A stretch of 64,000 nucleotides of DNA from positions 1 through 64,000 of the forward strand of contig NZ_ANAH02000067.1 of the NCBI RefSeq assembly GCF_000335475.2, in the 5' to 3' direction. Under the pieces are notes generated by a model, which worked only from the letters and a program-made list of their open reading frames with translations, had not been told where the DNA came from and did not search any database. This stretch comes from Cystobacter fuscus DSM 2262 (GTDB taxonomy: Bacteria; Myxococcota; Myxococcia; Myxococcales; Myxococcaceae). This document shows, one piece after another, positions 46,580-55,182 of the stretch; positions within the stretch are counted from its first letter, which is position 1, and each line of letters starts with the position of its first letter. The translations under genes and the position numbers were made by a program.

Positions 46580-47956
46580 ATGTCCACCTCGTCGGCTCTC
46601 CAGCAATTCCTCTCCCGCCTCGGCCCCGATGGAGTGCTCGCCTGCACGTGCGGCAGGCCCCACCGCGTCCAGGTGAAGCAGGTGATCATCGGGGAGGATG
46701 CGCTGCGGCAGTCCACCAGCCTCCTGCGGAGGCAGTGGGGGCAGAGCCCGACGATCTGGGTCCTGAGCGATGAACACACGGAAGCCGCCGCGGCGGAGCG
46801 CTGGAAGACGAGCGTCCACGCCGGAAGGCTCGTCTCGCGGATCCTTCCCGGAGTACCCCGGCCGGTGCCGACGCTGGCGCTGGCGCAGGAGCTCGCCGCC
46901 GAGGTGCGGGCCGCGTCGCCGGATCTCCTGGTCGGCGTGGGCAGCGGCGTCATCAGCGATCTGGTGAAGAAGGTGTCCCTGGACACCGGCCTGCCCAACT
47001 GGTGCATCGCGACCGCCCCCTCGGTGGATGCCTACAGCTCGACGACCGCGGCGCTCCGCCTCGAGGGGTACCATCAAGCCGTCCCCGCGCGGCCCTCCGA
47101 GGTCATCGTGGGGGACCTGGAGGTGCTCGCCCGCGCCCCTCGCCTGTTGTTCCTGGCGGGCCTGGGAGATCTGCTGGCCAAGTACCTGGCGCATCTGGAC
47201 TGGCACCTCGCCCGGCTCGTGGCGCGGGAGGCCTTCTGTGCCCCCCTCGCCGGGCTGGCCCTCGACTCGGCCCGGGAAGCGTTGGCGGCCGCGCGGGCCT
47301 GGCAAACCCAGCCCCTCGAGGCGGTTCGCGCCCTCACCGAGGCGGCGCTCGCCTCGGGCTTCGCGATGCAGGCGGTGGGCAGTTCACGGCCAGCGGCCTC
47401 GGCCGAGCACACCATCGCGCATTTCTGGGAGATGGCGGGCGCGGTGGCCGAGGAGGAGAAGGATCTGCACGGACTGTTGGTCGGCGCCGCGTGCCGGCTC
47501 GTGCTGCCCGGCTACGTCGGCTGGTACCGCCAGCTCGGAAAGGTGGAGGTGGACGTGGAAGCCCGGCTCACCGCCCTGGAACAGGCACCGCCCTGGCACG
47601 AGCGCCTGGAGGCGGCGATGGTGCCCTTCCGTCACAAGATGGAAGGGGAGATGCGCGGCCGGACCTTCGACCGCCAGGCGCTGGCCCAGCGCCTCGATGC
47701 GTTCGCCAGGCAGAGGGATGTCCTCCAGGGCATGGCCGAGCCCCTGCTGAAGGAACTCGCCGACGCCATCGCGCTGCTGGAGCGCATCGGTTTTCCCTTC
47801 GCGCTGGAGGAGCTGGGAATCGACGCGCGCCACGGGATGCCCCCCGTCCGTCATGCCCGGCTGCTGCGCAACCGCTACACGACCTTCGATCTCGCGCACG
47901 AGCTGGGCCAGGAGGACGCGCTCCTCGGCCTGATCTCGCGCGGCGCGCTGGAATGA
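46580..47956 (+). CDS. araM: AraM-like sn-glycerol-1-phosphate dehydrogenase
   Basis: 458 residues from the ATG at 46580 (GAGGG just upstream; 7 bp after gguB), so cotranscribed with the transporter. The dehydrogenase-like NAD region reads LVGVGSGVISDLVKKVS and IATAPSVDAYSSTTAAL; C-terminal metal-site His residues are expected in SSRPAASAEHTIAHFWEM and KDLHGLLVGAA. An N-terminal cap with CTCGRPH (two Cys) precedes the fold, as in AraM-type proteins. In Bacillus subtilis araM lies in the arabinose operon and its product reduces dihydroxyacetone phosphate to glycerol 1-phosphate. Its link to arabinose breakdown is unexplained there too. The gene converges with lacI. Confidence 0.78.
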   Translation: MSTSSALQQFLSRLGPDGVLACTCGRPHRVQVKQVIIGEDALRQSTSLLRRQWGQSPTIWVLSDEHTEAAAAERWKTSVHAGRLVSRILPGVPRPVPTLALAQELAAEVRAASPDLLVGVGSGVISDLVKKVSLDTGLPNWCIATAPSVDAYSSTTAALRLEGYHQAVPARPSEVIVGDLEVLARAPRLLFLAGLGDLLAKYLAHLDWHLARLVAREAFCAPLAGLALDSAREALAAARAWQTQPLEAVRALTEAALASGFAMQAVGSSRPAASAEHTIAHFWEMAGAVAEEEKDLHGLLVGAACRLVLPGYVGWYRQLGKVEVDVEARLTALEQAPPWHERLEAAMVPFRHKMEGEMRGRTFDRQALAQRLDAFARQRDVLQGMAEPLLKELADAIALLERIGFPFALEELGIDARHGMPPVRHARLLRNRYTTFDLAHELGQEDALLGLISRGALE

Positions 47957-47974
47957 CGGGCGGCGCACCGCCCG
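47957..47974. terminator. hairpin between convergent araM and lacI genes
   Basis: CGGGCGG-CGCA-CCGCCCG, a perfect 7-bp stem with a 4-nt loop, begins directly after the araM stop codon and can serve both strands. No T-run. Confidence 0.55.
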
Positions 47975-47983
47975 CCGCCGGCC

Positions 47984-49033
47984 TCAGCGCGCCTTCGCCG
48001 CGGCGGTGCTCTGGCGCAGGATGAGCTGGATGGGCACCAGGACATGCTCCTTGGTCTTCGCCGTGCCCTCGATCTGTTCGAGGAGCAGGTGGATGCAGCG
48101 CCGCCCCACCTCGGCGAAGTCCTGGCGCACCGTGGTGAGCGGGGGCGTGAAGTAGCCCGCCTCGGGGATGTCATCGAAGCCGACGATGCTGATCTGCCGG
48201 GGCTTCTCCCGGTTGACCTCGTGGAGCCGACGCAGCAGTCCCAGCGCCATTTGATCGTTGGCCACGAAGACCGCGGTCGCGTCGGGCTTCTCCAGCAACT
48301 GCCGGCCCAGCTCATAGCCGGAGTGGGCACTCCAGTCCCCCCGCAACAGGGCGGGAACGGGAGCTCCGGCCTGCTTGAGCGCCGCCTGCCACCCGGAGAT
48401 GCGCTGCTCGGCCTCGATCCAATCCGCGGGCCCGGCGAGGTGCCAGACGGTCCGATGGCCGAGATCCAACAGGTGCTGCGTGGCGGCCTTCGCGCCGCCG
48501 ATCTGATCCACGGCGACCACGGGCACCGCGTTCGTGGAGCCGGCACCGACCGCGACCATGGGAAGGTCCGGGGGCAACCGGCGCAGGGCCTCCAACGCGG
48601 TGATATGGGGCGCGATGACCACGACCCCGTCGACCGCCTGGTCCCGCAGGAGCTGCACCGCGTCGAGGACCGAGGTGCGGCTGCGCGAGCGCAGGCTGGT
48701 GATGCTGACCGCGTAGCCCGCGTTGTGCGCCGCCTCCTCGATGCCGAGCAGGGTCGACGCGGGACCGTAGTGCACGGTGTCCAGGCTGACGACCCCGATG
48801 ACCCGTGAGCGCCCCGTGACCAGCGCCTGCGCCACCGAGTTGGGCCGGTAGTTGAGTTGCCGGATGGCCGCGAGAACGCGCTCGCGGGTTTCCCCCTTCA
48901 CGTTCGGACTGTCGTGCAACACGCGCGAGACCGTCTGATGCGAGACCCGGGCCAGCTTCGCGACATCCGTCATGACGGCGGGCCCACGCCCACCCTTCCG
49001 AGTCTTACTTCCCTTCTGTGATCCACTGCTCAT
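47984..49033 (-). CDS. LacI-family repressor of the arabinose locus
   Basis: 349 residues from the ATG at 49033; a longer frame to 49198 would run through the operator and is rejected. The helix-turn-helix MTDVAKLARVSHQTVSRVLH (residues 21-40) and hinge helix NSVAQALVTGRS are typical, followed by a periplasmic-binding-protein-like effector domain. It is divergent from araB; the gap contains the operator TGTTAACGTTCACA at 49186. Similar sites stand before two GH43 genes and, more weakly, the MGH1-like gene. The simplest model is repression of itself, araB and the arabinan enzymes, relieved by arabinose or an arabino-oligosaccharide. Bacillus AraR has a GntR head, so this regulator is a different solution. 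Confidence 0.9.
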   Translation of the reverse strand: MSSGSQKGSKTRKGGRGPAVMTDVAKLARVSHQTVSRVLHDSPNVKGETRERVLAAIRQLNYRPNSVAQALVTGRSRVIGVVSLDTVHYGPASTLLGIEEAAHNAGYAVSITSLRSRSRTSVLDAVQLLRDQAVDGVVVIAPHITALEALRRLPPDLPMVAVGAGSTNAVPVVAVDQIGGAKAATQHLLDLGHRTVWHLAGPADWIEAEQRISGWQAALKQAGAPVPALLRGDWSAHSGYELGRQLLEKPDATAVFVANDQMALGLLRRLHEVNREKPRQISIVGFDDIPEAGYFTPPLTTVRQDFAEVGRRCIHLLLEQIEGTAKTKEHVLVPIQLILRQSTAAAKAR

Positions 49034-49172
49034 GCGCGACAGCCTATCTCCGTCCGGTCGTCCGCGCCCCTGAATGTGTCGACTCCCGGTCAGTTCCCGA
49101 CTCGGCCCAGGCGGACTGGAACGTGTCATCCGCTGGCGCAACGCATCAAGTATTCCCTCCAGTGGCCATTGC

Positions 49173-49201
49173 TTGACGGCCTCCATGTTAACGTTCACAA
49201 T
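49173..49201 (+). promoter_or_regulatory. araB promoter overlapped by an operator
   Basis: TTGACG (49173-49178), 17-bp spacer, CACAAT (49196-49201). The operator at 49186-49199 covers the spacer and part of the -10, the usual layout for steric repression. The leader to the ATG at 49276 would be about 68 nt. Confidence 0.5.
49186..49199. promoter_or_regulatory. LacI-type operator, copy 3 (lacI/araB gap)
   Basis: TGTTAACGTTCACA, a near-perfect palindrome that matches 12 of 14 bases of the GH43 operators and lies between divergent lacI and araB. Confidence 0.7.
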
Positions 49202-49275
49202 TCTTGGCCATGGGATGTGCTCGCCGGGAAAGCCTGGTCACGTTCCCACCCCTCGAAATCCACTTGGAGGTCCCC

Positions 49276-50973
49276 ATGAAGCGCGGGGCGTTTGTCATCG
49301 GGATTGATTTTGGAACGGACTCGGTCCGGGCGGTGATCGCAGACGCGGCGGATGGGGAGGTGGTGAGTGTCTCGGTTCAGCATTATCCGCGCTGGGCCCG
49401 GGGGCTCTATTGCGAGCCGAACGAGAACCGCTTCCGCCACCACCCCCTGGACTATCTGGAGACGATGCAGGCGGCGATCACGGAAGCGACCGCGCGGGCG
49501 GGACGAGAGGTCGCGTCCCGGGTGCGTGGCATCGCGGCCGACACCACCGGCTCGACGCCCATCCTCACGGACAAACGCGGCGTGCCCCTCGCGCTCACGC
49601 CCGGGTTTCGCGAGGACCCGGACGCCATGTTCCTCTTGTGGAAGGATCACACGGCGGTGGCGCAGGCGGAGCGCATCAACCAGACGGCGCGCACCTGGGG
49701 CGGGGCCGACTTCACGAAGTACGAGGGCGGCATCTACTCCAGCGAGTGGTTCTGGGCGAAGGTGTTGCACGTCGTGGAGACCAATCCCGCGGTGTCCCAG
49801 GCGGCGGTCAGCATCCTGGAGTTGTGTGATTGGATTCCCGCCGTCCTCACCGGGTGCGAGGACCTCGGCAAGCTCAAGCGCAGCCGCTGCGCCGCGGGGC
49901 ACAAGGCGATGTGGCACGCCGAGTTCGGCGGCTACCCGGCGGATGAGTTCCTCGCCCGGCTCCATCCGCGCCTGGTCGAGTTCAAGGCCTCGCTCGGGCA
50001 GGAGACCTTCACCTCGGACATCCCCTTTGGCACGCTCTCCGCGGAGTGGGCGGTGAAGCTGGGCCTGCCGCATGACACCCTCGTCGCCGTGGGCGCCTTC
50101 GATGCGCACATGGGCGCGGTGGGCGGCAACATCAAGCCCCATCAACTCCTGAAGATCATGGGGACGAGCAGCCTGGACATGGTCGTGGCGCCCCGGACGC
50201 GGGGGCCGGAGCGGCTGGTGCCGGGCATCTGCGGCCAGGTCGACGGCTCCATCATCCCGGGGATGATGGGCTACGAGGCGGGACAGTCGGCCTTCGGCGA
50301 TGTCTATGCCTGGTTCAAACGGCTGCTCAGCTGGCCCCTCGAGGCCCTGCTTCCCTCCCAGGGCGGAGCCGACCCGGAGGCCCGCCGCGTCATCGGCGAC
50401 GCGCTCATGGATCGCATCCTTCCGGAGCTCGAGCGGGCCGCGAGGGAGCTTCCGCTCGAGGACGGCTCGCTCCTGGCGCTCGACTGGATGAACGGACGAC
50501 GGACGCCCGACGCGAACCAACGCCTCAAGGGGGCCCTCACGGGCATCACCCTGGGCACGGACGCCCCGCGGCTCTACCGGGCCCTGGTGGAGGCGACGGC
50601 CTTCGGCTCGCGCGCCATCGTCGAGCGCTTCCGCGCGGAGGGGGTCCGGCTCGACAGTGCCATCGCCATTGGCGGCGTGGCGCGCAAGAGCCCCTTCATC
50701 ATGCAGACCGTGGCGGACGTGATGAACATGGAGATCTCCGTCTGCGCGGGCGACCAGGCCGTGGCGGTGGGGGCGGCGATGTTCGCGGCGACCGCCGCGG
50801 GCCTCTACCCCCGGGTCGAGGCGGCGCAGGAGGCCATGTCCCCCGGCACCGAGCGGACGTACCGGCCCGACCCGGCACGCGCCCACCACTATGCATCGCT
50901 CTATCCGAAGTACCTCGAGCTGGGCGGCTTCGTGCAGAGGCAGCTGACCCGGCAGGACGAAGCCCACCCTTGA
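49276..50973 (+). CDS. araB: ribulokinase
   Basis: 565 residues from the ATG at 49276, preceded by TTGGAGG; E. coli AraB is 566. The FGGY-family fold is clear: IGIDFGTDSVRAVI phosphate loop at the start, DTTGSTP, a middle part with GGIYSSEWFWAK and ELCDWIP, and the adenosine region AIGGVARKSPFIMQ with CAGDQAVAVGAAMFA near the end. It phosphorylates L-ribulose to L-ribulose 5-phosphate in the cytosol. It is the first gene of the araB-araA-ytfQRT-yjfF-araD cluster and is controlled by the promoter/operator at 49173-49201. The longer frame from 49204 begins before the ribosome site and is not used. Confidence 0.95.
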   Translation: MKRGAFVIGIDFGTDSVRAVIADAADGEVVSVSVQHYPRWARGLYCEPNENRFRHHPLDYLETMQAAITEATARAGREVASRVRGIAADTTGSTPILTDKRGVPLALTPGFREDPDAMFLLWKDHTAVAQAERINQTARTWGGADFTKYEGGIYSSEWFWAKVLHVVETNPAVSQAAVSILELCDWIPAVLTGCEDLGKLKRSRCAAGHKAMWHAEFGGYPADEFLARLHPRLVEFKASLGQETFTSDIPFGTLSAEWAVKLGLPHDTLVAVGAFDAHMGAVGGNIKPHQLLKIMGTSSLDMVVAPRTRGPERLVPGICGQVDGSIIPGMMGYEAGQSAFGDVYAWFKRLLSWPLEALLPSQGGADPEARRVIGDALMDRILPELERAARELPLEDGSLLALDWMNGRRTPDANQRLKGALTGITLGTDAPRLYRALVEATAFGSRAIVERFRAEGVRLDSAIAIGGVARKSPFIMQTVADVMNMEISVCAGDQAVAVGAAMFAATAAGLYPRVEAAQEAMSPGTERTYRPDPARAHHYASLYPKYLELGGFVQRQLTRQDEAHP

Positions 50974-50979
50974 GCATGT

Positions 50980-50999
50980 CCGGTCCGGAGCCGGACCGG
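50980..50999 (+). promoter_or_regulatory. hairpin between araB and araA
   Basis: CCGGTCCG-GAGC-CGGACCGG, an 8-bp perfect stem with a 4-nt loop, 23 bp before the araA start. No T-run follows, so an RNA-processing or stability element fits better than a terminator. Confidence 0.45.
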
Positions 51000-51021
51000 G
51001 ACGAGAACCAGGAGCATGAGC

Positions 51022-52524
51022 ATGATTGACTTGAAGACGCAGGAAGTGTGGTTCCTCACGGGCAGTCAGCACCTGTATGGCAACGAGGCCCTCGCGAAGG
51101 TCGCCGCCAACTCACGCCAGATCGCCGAGTACCTCGACTCTTGCGGCAAGCTGCCGGTCCGCGTGGTCTGCAAGCCCACGCTCACCGACGCCGAGGCCAT
51201 CCAGAACGTCTGCCTGGAGGCCAACAACTCGCCGAACTGCGTGGGCGTCATCACCTGGATGCACACCTTCTCGCCGTCGAAGATGTGGGTCGCCGGGCTG
51301 TCGCGCCTCCAGAAGCCCCTGGCCCACCTGCATACCCAGACCGAGCGGGAGCTGCCCTGGGACAAGATCGACATGGAGTTCATGAACCTGAACCAGTCCG
51401 CCCATGGCGACCGTGAGTTCGGGTTCATCGGGGCCCGGCTGCGGCTGGAGCGGAAGATCATCGTCGGCTACTGGAAGGACGAGGATGTCCTGACGAAGCT
51501 CGACGGCTGGGCGCGGTCGGCCTGCGGCCTCGCCGAGTCGCGGCGCATGAAGATCGTCCGCTTCGGCGGCATGAACATGAGGGAGGTGGCCGTCACCGGC
51601 GGCGACCGCCTCGAGGCGCAGATCCAGCTCGGCTGGTCCGTCAATGGCCACGCGGTGGGAGACCTGGTCGGGCGCATCGCCGACGTGAGCGACGCCGAGG
51701 TGGATGCCCAGCTCTCGGTGTACGAGGACTCGTACACCCTCGTCCCCGCCCTGCGGAAGGGCGGCGAGCGCCGTTCGGGCCTGCGCGATGCGGCGCGGCA
51801 GGAGATCGGCATGCGCGGCTTCCTGCGCGAGGGCGGCTTCAGCGCCTTCACCACCACCTTCGAGGATCTCCACGGGCTCAAGCAACTGCCCGGCCTCGCC
51901 TGCCAGCGGCTCATGGCGGAGGGCTACGGCTTCGGCGCGGAGGGTGACTGGAAGACGGCCGCGCTGCTGCGCGTCATGAAGGTGATGAGCGCGGGACGCC
52001 CCGGGGGCGCCTCCTTCATGGAGGACTACACGTACCACCTGGCCAAGGGGCGCGAGCTCGTGCTCGGCGCGCACATGCTCGAGGTCTGCCCGTCGATCTC
52101 CGACAGCAAGCCGTCGCTCGAGGTGCACCCGCTCGACATCGGCGGCAAGGCGCCGCCCTGCCGTCTGGTCTTCGCGGCCGGGACCGGTCCCGCGCTCAAC
52201 GCGACCCTCGTCGACATGGGAGGGCGCATGCGGATGATCGTGAACGAGCTGGAAGTGGTGAAGGCCGAGAGCCCGATGCCGAACCTGCCCGTGGCGCACG
52301 CCGTCTGGAAGCCCCTGCCCGACTTCAAGAGCAGCTGCGAGGCGTGGATCCTCGCGGGCGGCGCGCACCACTCGGGCTTCAGCCGCGCCGTCTCCGTCTC
52401 CCAGCTCCAGGACTTCGCGGCGATGGCGGGCCTCGAGTTCATCCACATCGGTCCGGGGACGAGCCTCACCGCCCTCAAGAACGAGCTGCGCTGGAACGAC
52501 ATCGCCTACCGGCTGGCCCGCTAG
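51022..52524 (+). CDS. araA: L-arabinose isomerase
   Basis: 500 residues, the same length as E. coli AraA, from the ATG at 51022; the ATG at 51016 is only one base from the GGAG ribosome site, whereas 51022 has the right spacing. Signatures: EVWFLTGSQHLYG, WMHTFSPSKMWVAGL, LHTQTERELPW, MNLNQSAHGDREFGF and MEDYTYHLAKG. It converts L-arabinose to L-ribulose in the cytosol with a divalent metal. It lies between araB and the transporter genes; hairpins flank it on both sides, which may set its transcript level apart from the transporter. Confidence 0.96.
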   Translation: MIDLKTQEVWFLTGSQHLYGNEALAKVAANSRQIAEYLDSCGKLPVRVVCKPTLTDAEAIQNVCLEANNSPNCVGVITWMHTFSPSKMWVAGLSRLQKPLAHLHTQTERELPWDKIDMEFMNLNQSAHGDREFGFIGARLRLERKIIVGYWKDEDVLTKLDGWARSACGLAESRRMKIVRFGGMNMREVAVTGGDRLEAQIQLGWSVNGHAVGDLVGRIADVSDAEVDAQLSVYEDSYTLVPALRKGGERRSGLRDAARQEIGMRGFLREGGFSAFTTTFEDLHGLKQLPGLACQRLMAEGYGFGAEGDWKTAALLRVMKVMSAGRPGGASFMEDYTYHLAKGRELVLGAHMLEVCPSISDSKPSLEVHPLDIGGKAPPCRLVFAAGTGPALNATLVDMGGRMRMIVNELEVVKAESPMPNLPVAHAVWKPLPDFKSSCEAWILAGGAHHSGFSRAVSVSQLQDFAAMAGLEFIHIGPGTSLTALKNELRWNDIAYRLAR

Positions 52525-52542
52525 CCGCGCGCCGGCTTCGCA

Positions 52543-52579
52543 CCGTGTCACGGCGGGCCCGACACCCGGCGTGACACGG
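52543..52579 (+). promoter_or_regulatory. long inverted repeat between araA and ytfQ
   Basis: CCGTGTCACG (52543-52552) and CGTGACACGG (52570-52579) form a perfect 10-bp stem with a 17-nt loop, 51 bp before the ytfQ start. It may stop part of the transcripts or be a regulator's site; the half-site GTGTCAC is unlike the LacI operator. Confidence 0.5.
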
Positions 52580-52630
52580 CTTTCCCTTCCTCAAACCCCA
52601 GAGCCGTACCTCCCTCCAGAGAGCCACCCC

Positions 52631-53602
52631 ATGAAGAGTGTCACGTTCAAGGTCGCTTCCGCGGTCCTCGTCTTCCTCGCGCTGATTCCCGGTGCCGTGC
52701 TGGCCAAGGACTCCATCGTGCTCGGCTTCTCCCAGGTGGGTGCCGAGAGCGAGTGGCGCACGGCCAACACCCAGTCGATCAAGGAGGCCGCCACCCAGGA
52801 GGGCATCACCCTGAAGTTCTCCGATGCCCAGCAGAAGCAGGAGAACCAGATCAAGGCCATCCGCTCCTTCATCGCCCAGCGGGTGAACGTGATCGCCTTC
52901 TCGCCCGTGGTCGAGACCGGCTGGGAGCCCGTCCTGCGCGAGGCCAAGGCGGCCCGCATCCCCGTCATCCTCACCGACCGCGCCGTCTCCGTGAAGGACG
53001 AGTCGCTCTGGCTCTCCTTCCTGGGCTCGGACTTCGTGGAGGAGGGCCGCCGCGCCGCGAAGTGGCTCGTCGGCTACGCGCCCATCCAGGAGCTCGCCGC
53101 CAAGGGCGAGGTGAACATCGTCGAGCTCCAGGGCACGGTGGGCTCCGCTCCCGCCATCGATCGCAAGAAGGGCTTCGAGGAGGTCCTGAAGGACCAGCCG
53201 AAGTTCAAGATCATCCGCTCGCAGACTGGTGACTTCACCCGCGCCAAGGGCAAGGAAGTCATGGAGGCGTTCCTCAAGGCCGAGGGCAAGAAGATCAACG
53301 TGCTCTACGCGCACAACGACGACATGGCCATTGGCGCCATCCAGGCCATCGAGGAGGCCGGCCTGAAGCCCGGCAAGGACGTGATCATCGTGTCCATCGA
53401 CGCGGTGAAGGGTGCCTTCGAGGCGATGATCGCCGGCAAGCTCAACTGCACGGTGGAGTGCAACCCGCAGCTGGGGCCGCAGCTGATGCGCCTGGTGAAG
53501 GACGTGGTGGCCGGCAAGCAGGTGCCCCGGCGCATCGTCACGCAGGAGTCCGTGTTCCCCCAGGAGAGCGCCGCCCGCGAGTTCCCGAACCGCAAGTACT
53601 GA
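52631..53602 (+). CDS. ytfQ: YtfQ-like sugar-binding protein (ABC transporter)
   Basis: 323 residues with a signal peptide (cleavage after GAVLA). It starts KDSIVLGFSQVGAESEWRTA, the hallmark of E. coli YtfQ, which binds galactofuranose and, in relatives, arabinofuranose. Further matches are IKAIRSFIAQRVNVIAFSPVV and YAHNDDMAIGAIQAIEEAG. It works in the periplasm with YtfR, YtfT and YjfF encoded next. A binding protein for furanoses suits the arabinofuranose released by GH43 enzymes, so this set and the ChvE-GguAB set may take up different ring forms; that is inference. ATG at 52631. Confidence 0.92.
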   Translation: MKSVTFKVASAVLVFLALIPGAVLAKDSIVLGFSQVGAESEWRTANTQSIKEAATQEGITLKFSDAQQKQENQIKAIRSFIAQRVNVIAFSPVVETGWEPVLREAKAARIPVILTDRAVSVKDESLWLSFLGSDFVEEGRRAAKWLVGYAPIQELAAKGEVNIVELQGTVGSAPAIDRKKGFEEVLKDQPKFKIIRSQTGDFTRAKGKEVMEAFLKAEGKKINVLYAHNDDMAIGAIQAIEEAGLKPGKDVIIVSIDAVKGAFEAMIAGKLNCTVECNPQLGPQLMRLVKDVVAGKQVPRRIVTQESVFPQESAAREFPNRKY

Positions 53603-53634
53603 GCCCCAGAGCCTCGCGCGCGGAGGAGAGGAAC

Positions 53635-55182
53635 ATGATGCCAACCGTTCCAGTGCTCGAAATGAGGGGAATCTCGAAGCGATTCTCCGGCGTCCAGGCG
53701 CTCCAGGGCGTGGACTTCCGCCTGCTGCCCGGCGAGGTCCATACCGTCATGGGCCAGAATGGCGCGGGCAAGTCCACGCTGATCAAGATCCTCACGGGGG
53801 TTCATCGTCCGGACTCGGGCCGCATCCTGCTGCGAGGTCAGGAGATCAAACCCCGGAGCCCGCTCGAGGCACGCAAGCTGGGCATCAGCACGGTGTACCA
53901 GGAGGTCAACCTCTGCCCGAACCTCTCGGTCGCCGAGAACATCTGCCTCGGCCAGGACGCCTCCGAGACCTTTGCCATCCGCTGGAAGCAGATGCACCAG
54001 AAGGCGGAGGCGCTGCTGGCGGACCTCAACCTCCAGCTCGACGTCACCGCTCCCCTCTCCTCCTACTCCATCGCGGTGCAGCAGGTGTGCGCCATCGCCC
54101 GCGCCCTGAGCACGCAGGCGAAGATCCTCATCCTCGACGAGCCCACCTCGAGTCTCGCCGAGGACGAGGTGAAGATGCTCCTGTCGGTCATGAGGAAGCT
54201 CCGGGCGCAGGGGATGGCCATCCTCTTCGTCACCCACTTCCTCGAGCAGGTCTTCGAGATCTCCGACCGCATCACCGTCCTCAGGAACGGAGAGCTCGTC
54301 GGCGAGTACCCCGTCCAGGAGGTGTCGCGTATCGAGCTGGTCACCCGGATGGTCGGCCGCGAGGTGGCCGGGCCGGGCCCGGGCCGGGGCAAGAGCGCGC
54401 GTGTCCCCGCGGGCACGCAGGCCGTCGTGGACGAGGCGCCCGCTTCGGCCGAGGGGCCCTTCCTCAGCGCGGAGGGACTCGGCCGGCGGGGCTCGGTCCA
54501 GGACGTGGGCCTGGAGGTGAGGCGGGGCAAGGCCCTGGGCATGGGAGGGCTGCTGGGCTCCGGACGGACCGAACTCGCCCGGCTGCTCTTCGGCATCGAT
54601 CGGGCCGAGAAGGGCTCCATCAAGATCGAGGGCCGGGCCGCGCGGATCTCCTCCCCCCTGGAGGCCATCCAGCACGGCATCGGCTTCTGCCCGGAGGATC
54701 GCAAGCACGAGGGAATCGTGGGCGAGCTGTCGATCCGCGAGAACATCCTGCTCGCGCTCCAGGCCAAGCGGGGCATCTTCCGCACGCTCTCGCGCAAGCG
54801 TCAGGACGAGCTCGCGGCGGGCTACATCGAGGCCCTCGGCATCAAGACCCCGAGCGCGGAGAAGCCCATCTCGCAGCTGTCGGGGGGAAACCAGCAGAAG
54901 GTCCTCCTCGCCCGCTGGCTGGCGACCGAGCCGCGCATGCTCATCCTCGATGAGCCGACCCGCGGCATCGACGTGGCGGCGAAGCACGAGATCATGGGGA
55001 AGGTGATGGAGCTGTGTGACAAGGGCATGGCCATCCTCTTCATCTCGTCGGAGATCGAGGAGGTGCTCTGCTACTCGGACCGCATCGCGGTCATGCGCGA
55101 CCGGCGCAAGGTCAGTGAAATCAAGTCGGGCGAAGCGGACGAGAGCATGGTGTTCAAGATCATCGCGGGGGGACAGGTATGA
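53635..55182 (+). CDS. ytfR: YtfR-like sugar ABC transporter ATP-binding protein
   Basis: 515 residues from the ATG at 53635 (GGAGGAGAGGAAC upstream). Two ABC domains: first Walker A GQNGAGKST (40-48) with ILILDEPTSSL; second with degenerate P-loop [24 protein letters not shown] and [12 protein letters not shown] Pro/Gly/Ala-rich linker of about 35 residues between the domains is longer than in GguA. It energises the YtfT/YjfF permease pair. Its stop overlaps the ytfT start by 4 bp (ATGA), so translation is coupled. A frame from 53458 overlaps ytfQ and is discarded. Confidence 0.93.
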   Translation: MMPTVPVLEMRGISKRFSGVQALQGVDFRLLPGEVHTVMGQNGAGKSTLIKILTGVHRPDSGRILLRGQEIKPRSPLEARKLGISTVYQEVNLCPNLSVAENICLGQDASETFAIRWKQMHQKAEALLADLNLQLDVTAPLSSYSIAVQQVCAIARALSTQAKILILDEPTSSLAEDEVKMLLSVMRKLRAQGMAILFVTHFLEQVFEISDRITVLRNGELVGEYPVQEVSRIELVTRMVGREVAGPGPGRGKSARVPAGTQAVVDEAPASAEGPFLSAEGLGRRGSVQDVGLEVRRGKALGMGGLLGSGRTELARLLFGIDRAEKGSIKIEGRAARISSPLEAIQHGIGFCPEDRKHEGIVGELSIRENILLALQAKRGIFRTLSRKRQDELAAGYIEALGIKTPSAEKPISQLSGGNQQKVLLARWLATEPRMLILDEPTRGIDVAAKHEIMGKVMELCDKGMAILFISSEIEEVLCYSDRIAVMRDRRKVSEIKSGEADESMVFKIIAGGQV

